Of a stretch of 64,000 bases of DNA, positions 36,376 to 46,002 are shown piece after piece. Every line of letters starts with the position of its first letter. Position 1 is the stretch's first letter. Under the pieces are notes generated by a model that saw only the letters and a program-made list of their open reading frames with translations, made no database searches and was not told the DNA's origin. Source of the DNA: Sutcliffiella cohnii (GTDB taxonomy: Bacteria > Bacillota > Bacilli > Bacillales > Bacillaceae_I); the NCBI RefSeq assembly GCF_002250055.1, contig NZ_CP018866.1, forward strand, positions 612,501-676,500, given 5' to 3'. The position numbers and the translations under genes are program-made.

Positions 36376-37312
36376 GTGGAAGATTTCAGGATTAATAATA
36401 GTATCAGTCGCATTAATACTAACGTATTTATTTATCGGGTTAGGTAGTAACTGGGGTTATGTTTTACCTAGAAGAGGAATGAAAATTTTAGCAATCGTCA
36501 TCACTGGTGGAACAATTGCAATTTCTACCGTCGTCTTTCAAACGATTACAAACAACCGAATTTTGACTCCAAGTCTTTTAGGTTTAGATAATTTATATAT
36601 TTTAATACAAACTTTTATTATATTTTTATTTGGTTCTACTAGCTTTCTTTTAATCAACAAAAATGTGAACTTTATTATCTCTATCTTATTAATGGTGTTA
36701 TTTTCCTTAGTCTTTTATAAAATCTTGTTTAAAAGAGAAGGAAACAATATATACTTTCTTTTACTTGTAGGGATTATATTTGGAACATTATTTGATAGTG
36801 CTTCTACGTTCATGCAAGTACTAATTGATCCAAATGAGTTTATGGTTGTACAGGATAGAATGTTTGCTAGTTTTAATAATGTACAAACAGATTTAATTTT
36901 TATTGCAATAGGTGTACTCGTTTTAGTTGGACTCTATTTTATGAAGTTTGCCAACTACTTAGATGTTCTATCGTTAGGTAAAGATGAGGCAATTAACTTA
37001 GGTGTTGACTATGATTATGCAGTAAAACGGTTATTAATTGTTATTGCTATTCTAGTTTCTATTTCAACGGCATTAGTTGGTCCAATTATCTTTTTAGGTT
37101 TACTAGTAGCCAATGTATCGTATGAGTTTTTGAAAACGTATAAGCATAAGTACTTACTTATAGGATCTGTTTTTATTAGTATTATTGCACTTGTAGGTGG
37201 GCAACTCGTAGTAGAGAGAGTCTTTACGTTCTCAACAACTCTAAGTGTCATTATCAACTTTATTGGTGGAGTGTACTTCATATATCTTCTACTAAGGGGG
37301 ACAAGAAAATGA
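36365..37312 (+). CDS. yclO: Siderophore ABC transporter permease YclO
   Basis: A 315-residue FecCD-family permease, partner of YclN, with about nine membrane helices and the coupling-loop motif AINLGVDYDYAVKRL. The N-terminal signature is degenerate (PRRGMKILAIVITGGTIAISTVVFQTITNNRILTPSLLG), as is usual for the O subunit. Overlaps yclP by 4 bp (ATGA). Confidence 0.9.
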   Translation: MQLKWKISGLIIVSVALILTYLFIGLGSNWGYVLPRRGMKILAIVITGGTIAISTVVFQTITNNRILTPSLLGLDNLYILIQTFIIFLFGSTSFLLINKNVNFIISILLMVLFSLVFYKILFKREGNNIYFLLLVGIIFGTLFDSASTFMQVLIDPNEFMVVQDRMFASFNNVQTDLIFIAIGVLVLVGLYFMKFANYLDVLSLGKDEAINLGVDYDYAVKRLLIVIAILVSISTALVGPIIFLGLLVANVSYEFLKTYKHKYLLIGSVFISIIALVGGQLVVERVFTFSTTLSVIINFIGGVYFIYLLLRGTRK

Positions 37313-38067
37313 TTGAAGTTTTAGGTGTAAGTAAAGCCTATGGAAATAAAAAGGTCGTAGAAGATGTTTCTGTAAATATTGAAAAAGGGAAAATAACGAC
37401 TTTTATCGGGCCGAATGGAGCTGGGAAAAGTACGTTATTATCAATCGTTAGTAGGCTGATTAAGCAAGATGAAGGAAAAGTTCGCATAGATGGTAGAGAT
37501 ATAAATAGATGGAATAGTAATGAATTAGCAAAGAAAATTTCAATATTAAAACAATCTAACCAAATCAATATTCGCCTTACAGTACGTGAGTTAGTTGCAT
37601 TTGGACGTTTCCCTTATTCACAAGGTAATTTAACAAAAGAAGACTGGCAATATGTTGATGATGCAATCCAGTATATGGACTTAGGTGAGATGGAGCATAA
37701 GTTTCTTGATCAGCTAAGTGGTGGTCAAAGGCAACGTGCTTATATTGCAATGGTAATTGCCCAAAATACAGAATATATTTTACTAGATGAACCGCTGAAT
37801 AACCTTGATATGAAACATTCCGTTCAAATAATGAAGGTATTAAGTAGACTAGTAAAAGAAAGAGGAAAAACAGTTATTATTGTTATCCATGATATAAATT
37901 TTGCGTCTGTATATTCAGATTATATTGTTGCTTTAAAGGACGGAAAATTAATTAAGGAAGGCGCTACCGATCACATTATTAATTCAGATATTTTGAAAAC
38001 AATTTATGATATGGATATTCATATAGAAAATATTCAATGTAATAGAATTTGTGTGTACTTTTCTTAG
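37309..38067 (+). CDS. yclP: Siderophore ABC transporter ATPase YclP
   Basis: A 252-residue ATPase powering the YclNO channel: Walker A GPNGAGKST (about residues 34-42), signature LSGGQRQR, Walker B YILLDEPLNNLD and switch His IVIHDINFA. Typical of the FecE/FhuC group. Also likely to serve the orphan binding protein at 29665. Confidence 0.93.
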   Translation: MIEVLGVSKAYGNKKVVEDVSVNIEKGKITTFIGPNGAGKSTLLSIVSRLIKQDEGKVRIDGRDINRWNSNELAKKISILKQSNQINIRLTVRELVAFGRFPYSQGNLTKEDWQYVDDAIQYMDLGEMEHKFLDQLSGGQRQRAYIAMVIAQNTEYILLDEPLNNLDMKHSVQIMKVLSRLVKERGKTVIIVIHDINFASVYSDYIVALKDGKLIKEGATDHIINSDILKTIYDMDIHIENIQCNRICVYFS

Positions 38068-38097
38068 TAGCTAGAAGAATACTTAACTGTTCTTTAT

Positions 38098-38132
38098 CAG
38101 GCATTTATAAAAAAGGGAATGCCTGTTTTATT
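38098..38132 (+). terminator. Hairpin between yclP and yclQ
   Basis: CAGGCATT pairs with AATGCCTG around a 12-nt loop, followed by TTTTATT. It could be a leaky terminator or a 3' end-protecting hairpin, tuning yclQ against the membrane components. Confidence 0.5.
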
Positions 38133-38172
38133 AAAGGCTACAACAATAAATAGAGAATTAAGAGGGGTTCTT

Positions 38173-39120
38173 ATGAAAAAATTATTAACTGTTTTTACAA
38201 TTATATTTTTCATTACAATTTTAGCTGCGTGCGGAAATACTGACACAACGTCTGGAAATGCTAGCTCAAATAGTAACGATGAAGATGTACTAACAATTGA
38301 ACATGAACTAGGGAGTACAGCTGTAACTATTAACCCATCAAAAGTGGTAGTGTTTGATTTCGGTATTTTAGATTCATTAGATAAAATGGGAATAGATGTA
38401 GTTGGAGTTCCACAGGCAAATATTCCGCCATACTTATCGAAATATGAAGATGAGAAGTATGAAAATGTAGGTGCTTTAAAAGAGCCAGATTTTGAAAAAA
38501 TTAGTGAAATTAATCCGGACTTAATCATTATTTCAGCAAGACAGGCTGAATTATATGATGAGCTATCTAAAATCGCACCAACGATTCATCTTGGTATTAA
38601 TACAAATGATTACTTACAATCATTTGAAAGTAATATGCAAACGTTAGGTCAAATTTTTAACCAAGAAGGATATATCGAACAACAACTTGCTTCAATTAAG
38701 AGCGCGATTGAACAATTGAGTGAAAAAACAACTAAAAATGGAAAAAATGCGTTAATCATACTGGCGAATGAAGGGAATATTAGCGCATACGGCCCAGGAT
38801 CTCGTTTCGGTATCATTCATGATGAATTTGGGTTTGAGCCAGTTGACGCTGGTATTGAAGTTTCAACACATGGGATGAATGTATCATTTGAGTACATTTT
38901 AGAGCAAAATCCAGATTATTTATTTGTTATCGACAGAGGTGCAGCGGTTGCAGGTGAATCTTCTGCAAAGCAAACAGTTGAAAATGCGCTAATTGAAAAA
39001 ACGAAAGCATACCAAGAAGGTAATATCATTTATTTAGATCCAAACTATTGGTATTTATCCGGTGGAGGTCTAATATCAGTTTTAGAAATGGTGAAGGAAA
39101 TTGAGGGAGCACTTCAATAA
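38173..39120 (+). CDS. yclQ: Siderophore-binding lipoprotein YclQ
   Basis: A 315-residue lipid-anchored binding protein with lipobox TILAACGN and the class III fold (KVVVFDFGILDSLDKM, PDLIIISARQAELYDEL, GMNVSFEYILEQNPDYLFVIDRG). It delivers the Fe-siderophore to YclNO. Its paralogue at 29665 is very close; the differences are mostly in the linker and the central helix. ATG 38173 follows AGAGGGG. Confidence 0.9.
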   Translation: MKKLLTVFTIIFFITILAACGNTDTTSGNASSNSNDEDVLTIEHELGSTAVTINPSKVVVFDFGILDSLDKMGIDVVGVPQANIPPYLSKYEDEKYENVGALKEPDFEKISEINPDLIIISARQAELYDELSKIAPTIHLGINTNDYLQSFESNMQTLGQIFNQEGYIEQQLASIKSAIEQLSEKTTKNGKNALIILANEGNISAYGPGSRFGIIHDEFGFEPVDAGIEVSTHGMNVSFEYILEQNPDYLFVIDRGAAVAGESSAKQTVENALIEKTKAYQEGNIIYLDPNYWYLSGGGLISVLEMVKEIEGALQ

Positions 39121-39124
39121 TGCC

Positions 39125-39154
39125 AAAAACTCAGCTATGAAAGGCTGAGTTTTT
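39125..39154 (+). terminator. Terminator of the yclNOPQ operon
   Basis: AAAAACTCAGC pairs with GCTGAGTTTTT. It is similar in sequence to the terminator of the orphan paralogue (30653-30680), so the duplication may have included it. Confidence 0.88.
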
Positions 39155-39328
39155 AATATATCTAAAATTAATAACGAAGATATTTTTGAATTAGAGACAA
39201 TTTTGTAAAGAAATCTAAAATATTCCAATATAAACGTAATAAAAATATTAAAAGTATGCATTTTTATTGCTAAAATGTTTAAAATTGAATATATTTATAT
39301 TAATGATTACTAGGAGAGTGATGAGATT

Positions 39329-40597
39329 TTGGACAGTATACCCTATGACTCGATAATCTTTTTTGGAGCATTATTAATACTTTCGGGTTATTTTTCTGCA
39401 TCAGAAACAGCTATTACAAGTGCGAACAAAGTTCGTTTACGAAATATGGCTGATGATGAAAATGTAAAAGCACAGCGTTCGCTTAAATTGACGGAGAAGT
39501 TTGACCACAGTTTATCCACTATTTTAATTGGGAATAACATTGTAAACATTGCGATGGCGACGATTGCAACAAAAATTGCGACGGATCTGTTTGGTTCGCA
39601 AGGGACCACGTTAGCTATTTCAACTGCTGTTACTACGATTCTTATTCTTATTTTTGGTGAAGTTCTTCCGAAATCGTTAGCGAAACAATATGCAGAGAAA
39701 TACTTGTTAGTTATTTCTGCTTCTTTAATGGCGGTCATGAAACTCTTCTATCCGATTACTTGGCTTTTTGTCCAGTTAAAGCTTGGCATAAACAAAGTAT
39801 TAGGTTCTAAAGAAATGGAGCCAACTGTTACGGATGAGGACGTCAAGGCATTAGTCGAGATTGGAGAAGAAGAAGGGACATTTCTCTCTCAAGAAAAAGA
39901 ACTATTGCATAATGCAATTGAATTTGACGATATAGTTGTAAATGACATATTAACACCACGACCTGACGTCGTTGCTGTGTCCATAAATAATAGTTTACTA
40001 GATATTAAGGAAACTTTTGTACGTGAAAAATACTCTAGAATTCCAGTATACGAGGGAACAATTGATAATATTGTCGGGATTATATCACACCGTGATTTTT
40101 TCGAGCAATATGTAGAAAATAAAAACTTTGAATTAACAGACATAATGAGAAAACCGCATTTTGTCATCGGTTCAAGTAAAATTTCAAACCTTTTAAAAGA
40201 ACTACAAAAGTCTAAAAACCACCTTGCGATTGTTATTGATGAGTATGGTGGAACAGCGGGTATTATCTCAATTGAGGATATTATCGAAGAAATTGTCGGT
40301 GATATTTGGGATGAGCATGATGAAAGTATACTATTAATTGAAGTACTTCAAGAAGGAAAATTCCGAATGGATGGAAAAACATCCGTTGAAGACTTCTCCA
40401 CTGTTGTAAATTTAGATGTTAGTGATTCTAGTTCCATCACATTAAGCGGCTGGATTTCTGAAAAAATTGGTTATTTACCGAAAAAGGGTGAAAAGATCCA
40501 ATTAGATTTTGCGGAAATTATAATTGAAGAAGTCCGTAAAAATAGAATTCAAAAAGTTTTAGTTGAAGTGAAAATGGAACAATCTTATACCGCATAA
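39329..40597 (+). CDS. CNNM/CorC-HlyC family transporter
   Basis: A 422-residue membrane protein: an N-terminal DUF21/CNNM transmembrane domain (about residues 1-185; ASETAITSANKVRL is typical), two CBS domains (about 200-330; ILTPRPDVVAVSI and DIMRKPHFVIGSS) and a C-terminal CorC_HlyC domain (EGKFRMDGKTSVEDF). Bacillus members such as MpfA export Mg2+. The old name hemolysin is misleading. TTG start after AGGAGAGTGA. Sodium-driven Mg2+ efflux is by family. Confidence 0.87.
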   Translation: MDSIPYDSIIFFGALLILSGYFSASETAITSANKVRLRNMADDENVKAQRSLKLTEKFDHSLSTILIGNNIVNIAMATIATKIATDLFGSQGTTLAISTAVTTILILIFGEVLPKSLAKQYAEKYLLVISASLMAVMKLFYPITWLFVQLKLGINKVLGSKEMEPTVTDEDVKALVEIGEEEGTFLSQEKELLHNAIEFDDIVVNDILTPRPDVVAVSINNSLLDIKETFVREKYSRIPVYEGTIDNIVGIISHRDFFEQYVENKNFELTDIMRKPHFVIGSSKISNLLKELQKSKNHLAIVIDEYGGTAGIISIEDIIEEIVGDIWDEHDESILLIEVLQEGKFRMDGKTSVEDFSTVVNLDVSDSSSITLSGWISEKIGYLPKKGEKIQLDFAEIIIEEVRKNRIQKVLVEVKMEQSYTA

Positions 40598-40600
40598 TCC

Positions 40601-40629
40601 AAAACTCCTCTATTTTAGAGGAGTTTTTT
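40601..40629 (+). terminator. Terminator after the CorC-HlyC gene
   Basis: AAAACTCCTCTA pairs with TAGAGGAGTTTT, then T. Confidence 0.9.
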
Positions 40630-40893
40630 CACGTAATCGGACAATAGAAAATAAAATAATAAGTAGATACAAGCAATTATTTCTACATGAAAATAGTATG
40701 TTTAAACAACAACTATAGGTTTATGGTTCTTTAGTTTAGGTTAAAGTATACGAACTATACGAACTAGTTTAAGGAAAAAACTTAACTTTAGTCTAACATA
40801 AATTGGTTGTAGTAATATAATTGTGCCGTGCAAAAAATGAAACTACATAATTAATAAGTATCTTTACACTTAGAAAGAAAGGAACTCAATGTC

Positions 40894-41880
40894 TTGGTCT
40901 ATTTCTTATTCACTATTTCCGTAATAGCTACAGTACTAATTGCCATGAAATTATCAAAATATGCAGATCATATTAGCCGAAACACAACGTTAGGCGGAGC
41001 CTTTTTAGGAGCGATCCTTTTAGGTGGCGCTACCTCTTTACCAGAAATTACAACAAGTTACACAGCGGCTATCATTCATAATCCTGACATGATTTTAGGT
41101 AACATTCTTGGTAGTAACTTGTTTAATTTATTAACATTAGCATTTATTAATATTTACTTCTTAAAGCAACGCATTTTTCAATTTAAAACGAAGGAACATT
41201 TATATGCTAGTATTTTAAGTTTGTTCCTAACCGTATATTTACTATTTGGGTTGTACATTCAATCAGATATTCACTTTTTTGGAATCGGACTTGATTCTAT
41301 TTTATTGTTAGTTGGTTATGGCTTTGGATTATGGATTTTATCGAGAATACCGAGTGAAAAGGCAGAAGAAAAAGAAGCTCATCCAGAAAAGATGGAGAGA
41401 AATTCTATTCGAGGAACAGTTATAAAGTTTATCGTTAGCTGCTTACTCATCATGGTTTTTGGTACGCTTTTAACGCTTACAGGGGATAAAATAGCAGTAA
41501 TTACTGGTTTAGGATCTAGTTTTGTAGGAATGTTTTTAATTGCCGTAACTACATCGTTACCAGAGGTCGTAAGTTGTATCGTTGCTGTAAGGCTTGGAAA
41601 TCCTTCGTTAGCTATTGGAAGCGTGTTAGGTAGTAATTTATTTAATTTATTCGTTCTTGGAAGTTCAGATATTTTTTATCGATCAGGACTACTTTTATCA
41701 TCGGTAGATATATTCCATTACTTTTCGACGTTTATACTCATTATCATGCACCTAGTCGTTATTTTCGTTTTATTAAGAAAAACGACACATACTCCTAAAT
41801 ATGTGTACGTATCACTATTAATTTTTGTCTTATATGTCGTAAATAGCTTATTTCTACTTTTTAATCCATTTCCACATTAA
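40894..41880 (+). CDS. Cation antiporter, CaCA family
   Basis: A 328-residue membrane protein with about ten helices and two alpha motifs: GGATSLPEITTSYTAAI (about residues 45-61) and TSLPEVVSCIVAVRLGN later, each followed by GSNLFN. It is more diverged than the CaCA protein at 21359, so the cation (Ca2+, or Na+/H+ exchange) is uncertain. TTG start; the ribosome site AAAGGAAC is at the long end of normal spacing. Confidence 0.82.
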   Translation: MVYFLFTISVIATVLIAMKLSKYADHISRNTTLGGAFLGAILLGGATSLPEITTSYTAAIIHNPDMILGNILGSNLFNLLTLAFINIYFLKQRIFQFKTKEHLYASILSLFLTVYLLFGLYIQSDIHFFGIGLDSILLLVGYGFGLWILSRIPSEKAEEKEAHPEKMERNSIRGTVIKFIVSCLLIMVFGTLLTLTGDKIAVITGLGSSFVGMFLIAVTTSLPEVVSCIVAVRLGNPSLAIGSVLGSNLFNLFVLGSSDIFYRSGLLLSSVDIFHYFSTFILIIMHLVVIFVLLRKTTHTPKYVYVSLLIFVLYVVNSLFLLFNPFPH

Positions 41881-41913
41881 AAAAGCAATCCGAGTTAATT
41901 GGATTGCTTTTTA
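41880..41913. terminator. Bidirectional terminator
   Basis: AAAAGCAATCC pairs with GGATTGCTTTT between convergent genes, with T runs on both strands. Confidence 0.88.
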
Positions 41914-41918
41914 CGCTA

Positions 41919-43616
41919 TTATTTAAATTTAGTGACTAATACATTTAACTGCTCTGATAATTGAGAGAGGTTTTTAGCACTTGAAGCAATTTCCTCCATA
42001 GAATGGTTGGATTGTTCAATTGTTGCAGCTGTTTCTTCTATACCAGCAGCTGATTCCTCTGTAACAGATGCAATGGATTCAATCGACATATTAATGTCTT
42101 TAGAAGTTTTTGTTACATCTTGTAAGTTATGCGTCATCGTTTGTATTCTTTCACCCATTGTTTGAATATGTTCATGAATCGTACCAAACGTGTCGCCCGT
42201 TATTCTAATTGATTCCGTTCCTTCTTTCACTAGATGGAAACTAGTCGTAAGCGATTCGGAGATAATCTTAGATTCCGTTTTAATGCCATTAACGATAGTA
42301 GTAATTCCTTCAAGTGACTGGGATACTTGTTCCGCTAACTTTCTTACTTCCTCCGCAACTACTGCGAAGCCTCTGCCGCTTTCACCAGCACGTGCCGCCT
42401 CAATTGCTGCATTTAATGCTAAAAGGTTCGTTTGAGCAGCAATACCTTGTATTACTTCGACTAAACTAGATACTTCTTTCGTTTTTTGTTCCAGACCACC
42501 AATCTTTTGAAAGGACTGCTCTACATTTTCATAAATGTTTTCCATTGCTTCTACTGAGTTCTTCATTAATTCTTTACCAGAAGATGTTGATTGGAGAACT
42601 TCAGATGAAGCTTGGAAGCAATCTTCCCCTAATGTATTCGTGTTACTAATTAGGCTAGTAAACACATTCACTTTTTCATTTATTTCAGAAGCAGCATCTG
42701 CTTGTTGATCAGCACCTGCGGATAGCTGTTGCATCGTAGCAGCTACTTGTTCGCCTCCTTGTTGCACCTCGTTTGAAGATTCTTTGAGTGCTTCGCTTTG
42801 AATGGTGACTGTTTGTGAAACGTGTTGAATTTCCTCCACCATTGCTTTTAAATTATTTTTCATATGATTGACAGACGTACTAAGCTGGCCGATTTCATCT
42901 GTACTTGATGTTTGAATATCGCCAATAGATAAATTTCCTTCTGAAATTTCATTTGCTGTATGTACAACATTTTTTAGCCCGTTACTTATGGAACGGTTTA
43001 GTCGAACTATAATGATCCCACTTAAAGCGATTGTTAATACTGTTGCTATCAAAATAACAATGGCACTTCTAGTTATATTAGAGAAAGTCGTTTCGTTACT
43101 TTCCTGTCTCATTTGCTCGTACTGACTGCGAAGATCATATAAAATATCTATTGTTTGGCTGTTCAACACTTCCATTTGCCTTAATGTATTAGTAACGATA
43201 ATTTCGTTATCCATTAAAATAGCTGCAATTAACTCATTGAAAAATAAATGATTAAATTGGTTGTTAATCGTTTTATACTGTTCAAAAGCTTCTGCTTGTG
43301 ATGAAAGAATGATACCTTCCACATTTTCCTCTAAAGTAGTTAAGTGTTCTGAAATCTCTTCATATTGTTTGACAGTCGTTTCGTTCGGTTGAAATTGATA
43401 ACTGTATGCTTTTATTGTCTTTTCCTTAACGATAGATCCCATTTCCGTTAACAAAATTTCTTGCCTACTAGCTTGGTCCATTTTTTCAACATTACCACTT
43501 AATCGATAAAACTGCATAAAGACAATGGATAATGTAATAACAAATAACGCAAGAGTAATTCCGAAAATAGTAAAGTATTTTGTTCCGATATTTTGTTTTT
43601 TCCACCAGTTGCTCAT
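41919..43616 (-). CDS. Methyl-accepting chemotaxis protein
   Basis: A 565-residue chemoreceptor. TM1 is at about residues 16-36, then an extracellular four-helix-bundle-like sensor of about 145 residues, TM2 at about 184-206, HAMP, and a long signalling coiled coil. The hairpin tip is [36 protein letters not shown]. The sensor region is helical with no Cache fold visible, so the ligand is unknown. Monocistronic, GGGGGA ribosome site. Confidence 0.93.
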   Translation of the reverse strand: MSNWWKKQNIGTKYFTIFGITLALFVITLSIVFMQFYRLSGNVEKMDQASRQEILLTEMGSIVKEKTIKAYSYQFQPNETTVKQYEEISEHLTTLEENVEGIILSSQAEAFEQYKTINNQFNHLFFNELIAAILMDNEIIVTNTLRQMEVLNSQTIDILYDLRSQYEQMRQESNETTFSNITRSAIVILIATVLTIALSGIIIVRLNRSISNGLKNVVHTANEISEGNLSIGDIQTSSTDEIGQLSTSVNHMKNNLKAMVEEIQHVSQTVTIQSEALKESSNEVQQGGEQVAATMQQLSAGADQQADAASEINEKVNVFTSLISNTNTLGEDCFQASSEVLQSTSSGKELMKNSVEAMENIYENVEQSFQKIGGLEQKTKEVSSLVEVIQGIAAQTNLLALNAAIEAARAGESGRGFAVVAEEVRKLAEQVSQSLEGITTIVNGIKTESKIISESLTTSFHLVKEGTESIRITGDTFGTIHEHIQTMGERIQTMTHNLQDVTKTSKDINMSIESIASVTEESAAGIEETAATIEQSNHSMEEIASSAKNLSQLSEQLNVLVTKFK

Positions 43617-43711
43617 TAGATGTCCCCCAAATTTTAGTCTAATAATTATATCGGAAAAAAATAACGAAATATTAGTGTAAACATTAAATTTGTAAAATGT
43701 ATATTTGCATC

Positions 43712-43773
43712 ATTGGGAAAGTTAGAAGAATTCTTTAGGCTTACGTGATGATGGACCTCCCTATTTTCCCAAT
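43712..43773. promoter_or_regulatory. Paired inverted operator and promoter of the subtilisin gene
   Basis: ATTGGGAAA (43712-43720) and its exact reverse complement TTTCCCAAT (43765-43773) are separated by 44 bp. A TATGCTA -10-like element lies at 43791, and no good -35 is present. The same arrangement (45-bp gap, TATGCTA at the same distance) precedes the KP-43-like gene at 55013. It therefore looks like an activator-dependent promoter shared by both proteases. Confidence 0.72.
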
Positions 43774-43854
43774 AACAATGTTAGATAACATATGCTAACA
43801 TAAAAACGAACTAAATACGTCAGAGTATTTAGAAAATAAGAGGGAGGTTTTATT

Positions 43855-44988
43855 TTGAGAAAATTTTCTAAGTTACTTTCCGTTTTAGCAACTTTAGTTT
43901 TAGTTGTTTCTTTTGTGTTACTTCCAAGTAGCACGAGTGCAAATGGGAAATCTGTCATGAAGGAATATTTGATTGGGTTTGAGAAGAATGTTGGGGCAAA
44001 TGATAAACAAACTGTCCAAAATCTTGGTGGGCAAATTAATCATCAATTTCAATATATGAACGTATTAGAAGTAACATTGCCGGAGCAAGCAGTTAATGCG
44101 TTAGAGAAAAATCCGAATGTGGCATACATAGAAGAAAATGTGAAAATGCATGCCGTAAGTCAAACTGTACCGTATGGTGTTCCTCATATTAAAGCAGATG
44201 TTGCTCACTCACAAAATGTAACTGGGAATGGCGTGAAGGTAGCCATACTTGATACAGGCATAGACGCAGCCCATGAAGATTTGCGAGTAGTTGGTGGAGC
44301 AAGTTTCGTCGCTGGTGAGCCGAATGCACTTCAAGATGGCAATGGACATGGAACACATGTAGCAGGAACTGTAGCAGCTTTAAATAATCAAGTAGGCGTT
44401 CTAGGTGTAGCGTATGACGTTGATCTTTATGCTGTTAAAGTGTTAGGTGCTGACGGTAGTGGAACGTTAAGTGGAATTGCACAAGGAATAGAGTGGTCTA
44501 TTGCAAATAATATGGATGTAATTAATATGAGTTTAGGGGGAAGTACAGGGTCAACTACATTAAAGCAGGCTGCTGATAATGCATACAATAGCGGACTTGT
44601 TGTAGTAGCTGCTGCCGGCAATAGTGGAGATTTCTTTGGGCTTATTAATACGATTGGATATCCAGCTCGCTACGACTCTGTTATTGCGGTAGGAGCAGTA
44701 GATTCAAATAATAGAAGAGCATCTTTCTCTAGCGTCGGTAGCCAATTGGAAGTGATGGCTCCAGGTGTAAATATTTTAAGTACATTGCCTGGGAATAGTT
44801 ACGGTTCTTTAAATGGAACATCTATGGCTTCACCTCATGTAGCAGGTGCTGCAGCTTTATTATTAGCACAAGATCCAACTTTAACGAATGTGCAAGTTAG
44901 AGAAAAATTACGTGACACAGCAACAAACTTAGGAAGCAGTTTTTATTATGGAAATGGAGTTATTGATGTAGAGAAAGCATTACAATAG
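43855..44988 (+). CDS. Secreted subtilisin-type alkaline serine protease
   Basis: A 377-residue preproenzyme: signal peptide (about residues 1-30), I9 propeptide (about 31-100) and a subtilisin catalytic domain beginning near [21 protein letters not shown]. The triad is Asp133 (VAILDTGID), His165 (GHGTHVAG) and Ser323 ([11 protein letters not shown]), as in AprE and high-alkaline subtilisins. It degrades extracellular protein. TTG start with strong GAGGGAGG. Its promoter carries the same inverted operator as the KP-43-like protease 11 kb downstream, so it is probably under the same peptide-signalled regulator. Confidence 0.95.
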   Translation: MRKFSKLLSVLATLVLVVSFVLLPSSTSANGKSVMKEYLIGFEKNVGANDKQTVQNLGGQINHQFQYMNVLEVTLPEQAVNALEKNPNVAYIEENVKMHAVSQTVPYGVPHIKADVAHSQNVTGNGVKVAILDTGIDAAHEDLRVVGGASFVAGEPNALQDGNGHGTHVAGTVAALNNQVGVLGVAYDVDLYAVKVLGADGSGTLSGIAQGIEWSIANNMDVINMSLGGSTGSTTLKQAADNAYNSGLVVVAAAGNSGDFFGLINTIGYPARYDSVIAVGAVDSNNRRASFSSVGSQLEVMAPGVNILSTLPGNSYGSLNGTSMASPHVAGAAALLLAQDPTLTNVQVREKLRDTATNLGSSFYYGNGVIDVEKALQ

Positions 44989-45003
44989 TTTCATTAGATA
45001 GCT

Positions 45004-45035
45004 TCGTCCGGAATCTATTTCTGGACGATTTTTTT
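45004..45035 (+). terminator. Terminator after the subtilisin gene
   Basis: TCGTCCGGAA pairs with TTCTGGACGA (one G.T), followed by seven T. Confidence 0.9.
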
Positions 45036-45062
45036 GTGTAATCTAACACCCTTTTGTATAAT
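45034..45062 (+). promoter_or_regulatory. Sigma-A promoter of proC
   Basis: TTGTGT (45034-45039), a 17-bp spacer and a perfect TATAAT (45057-45062) lie 35 bp before the proC start. The -35 begins inside the T run of the preceding terminator. Confidence 0.7.
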
Positions 45063-45096
45063 ACAAGTCAAGAGAAAAAAGGGAAGTGAACGAAAA

Positions 45097-45906
45097 ATGA
45101 ATAAAACGTTAGCATTTATAGGCTGTGGGAAAATGGCTCAAGCGATAATAGGTGGAATGATTCAATCAGGAATTGTTGATCGTAAGCGAATAATCGCAAG
45201 CGCAAGAACAGAAGAGACGAGGCAACTTGTAAAAAAGACTTTTAACATAAAAATCGAAGGAGATAATAAGCAAGTTGCAAAAAATGCTGATATATTATTT
45301 CTTGCTGTAAAGCCTGATGTTCATAAAGAAGTAATCGATGAAATAAAAGATTATGTGAAAAAAGATGTTATTGTAATTACGATTGCTGCGGGCATTACGT
45401 TGTCGTATTTGGAGAGCGGTTTTCATAACGAAGTGAGAGCAATTAGAGTAATGCCAAACACACCTTCTCTAGTGAGGGAAGGAATGAGTGTAATTGCACC
45501 TAACAGATATGTTACTACTGATGAGCTTGACCTAGTAGTTAAGCTATGTGAAACGTTTGGTCAAGCTGAAGTAATGAATGAAGGGCTTATGGATGCAATT
45601 CCAGCAATAAGTGGATCTTCTCCAGCTTACGTATATATGTTTATTGAAGCGCTTGCTGATGGGGCAGTTAAACAAGGGATTCCAAGAGACCAAGCATATA
45701 AACTAGGGGCACAGGCAGTATTAGGTGCAGCGAAAATGGTATTAGAGACAGGAAAGCACCCAGGAGAATTAAAAGACCAAGTTTGTACACCAGGTGGAGC
45801 GACAATTGAAGCAGTATTAACTTTGGAAAAAGAAGGATTACGTTCAGCTGTTCTTTCTGCGATGGATGTCTGTACAGAGAAAGCTAAAGCACTTGCAAAT
45901 AACTAA
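45097..45906 (+). CDS. proC: Pyrroline-5-carboxylate reductase
   Basis: A 269-residue enzyme that makes proline by NAD(P)H reduction of pyrroline-5-carboxylate. N-terminal Rossmann motif IGCGKMAQAIIGGMI, central AVKPDV and RVMPNTP, and the C-terminal P5CR dimerisation domain with the signature DQVCTPGGATIEAV. ATG 45097 follows GGGAAGTGAA; a longer frame upstream would cross the terminator and promoter. Confidence 0.95.
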   Translation: MNKTLAFIGCGKMAQAIIGGMIQSGIVDRKRIIASARTEETRQLVKKTFNIKIEGDNKQVAKNADILFLAVKPDVHKEVIDEIKDYVKKDVIVITIAAGITLSYLESGFHNEVRAIRVMPNTPSLVREGMSVIAPNRYVTTDELDLVVKLCETFGQAEVMNEGLMDAIPAISGSSPAYVYMFIEALADGAVKQGIPRDQAYKLGAQAVLGAAKMVLETGKHPGELKDQVCTPGGATIEAVLTLEKEGLRSAVLSAMDVCTEKAKALANN

Positions 45907-46002
45907 TCCCTTTAAGTACCAGTACTAATATACATACTTATGTTGATAGATACTCCTATCTATATTAAACTTAAACGTAACCCGACAGTATAGGAGGCAC
46001 CA

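Noticed and set aside
39155..39328. Magnesium riboswitch before the CorC-HlyC gene
   Set aside because: The 170-bp leader is A/T-rich without the G+C-rich helices of an M-box; I see no riboswitch core anywhere in the window.
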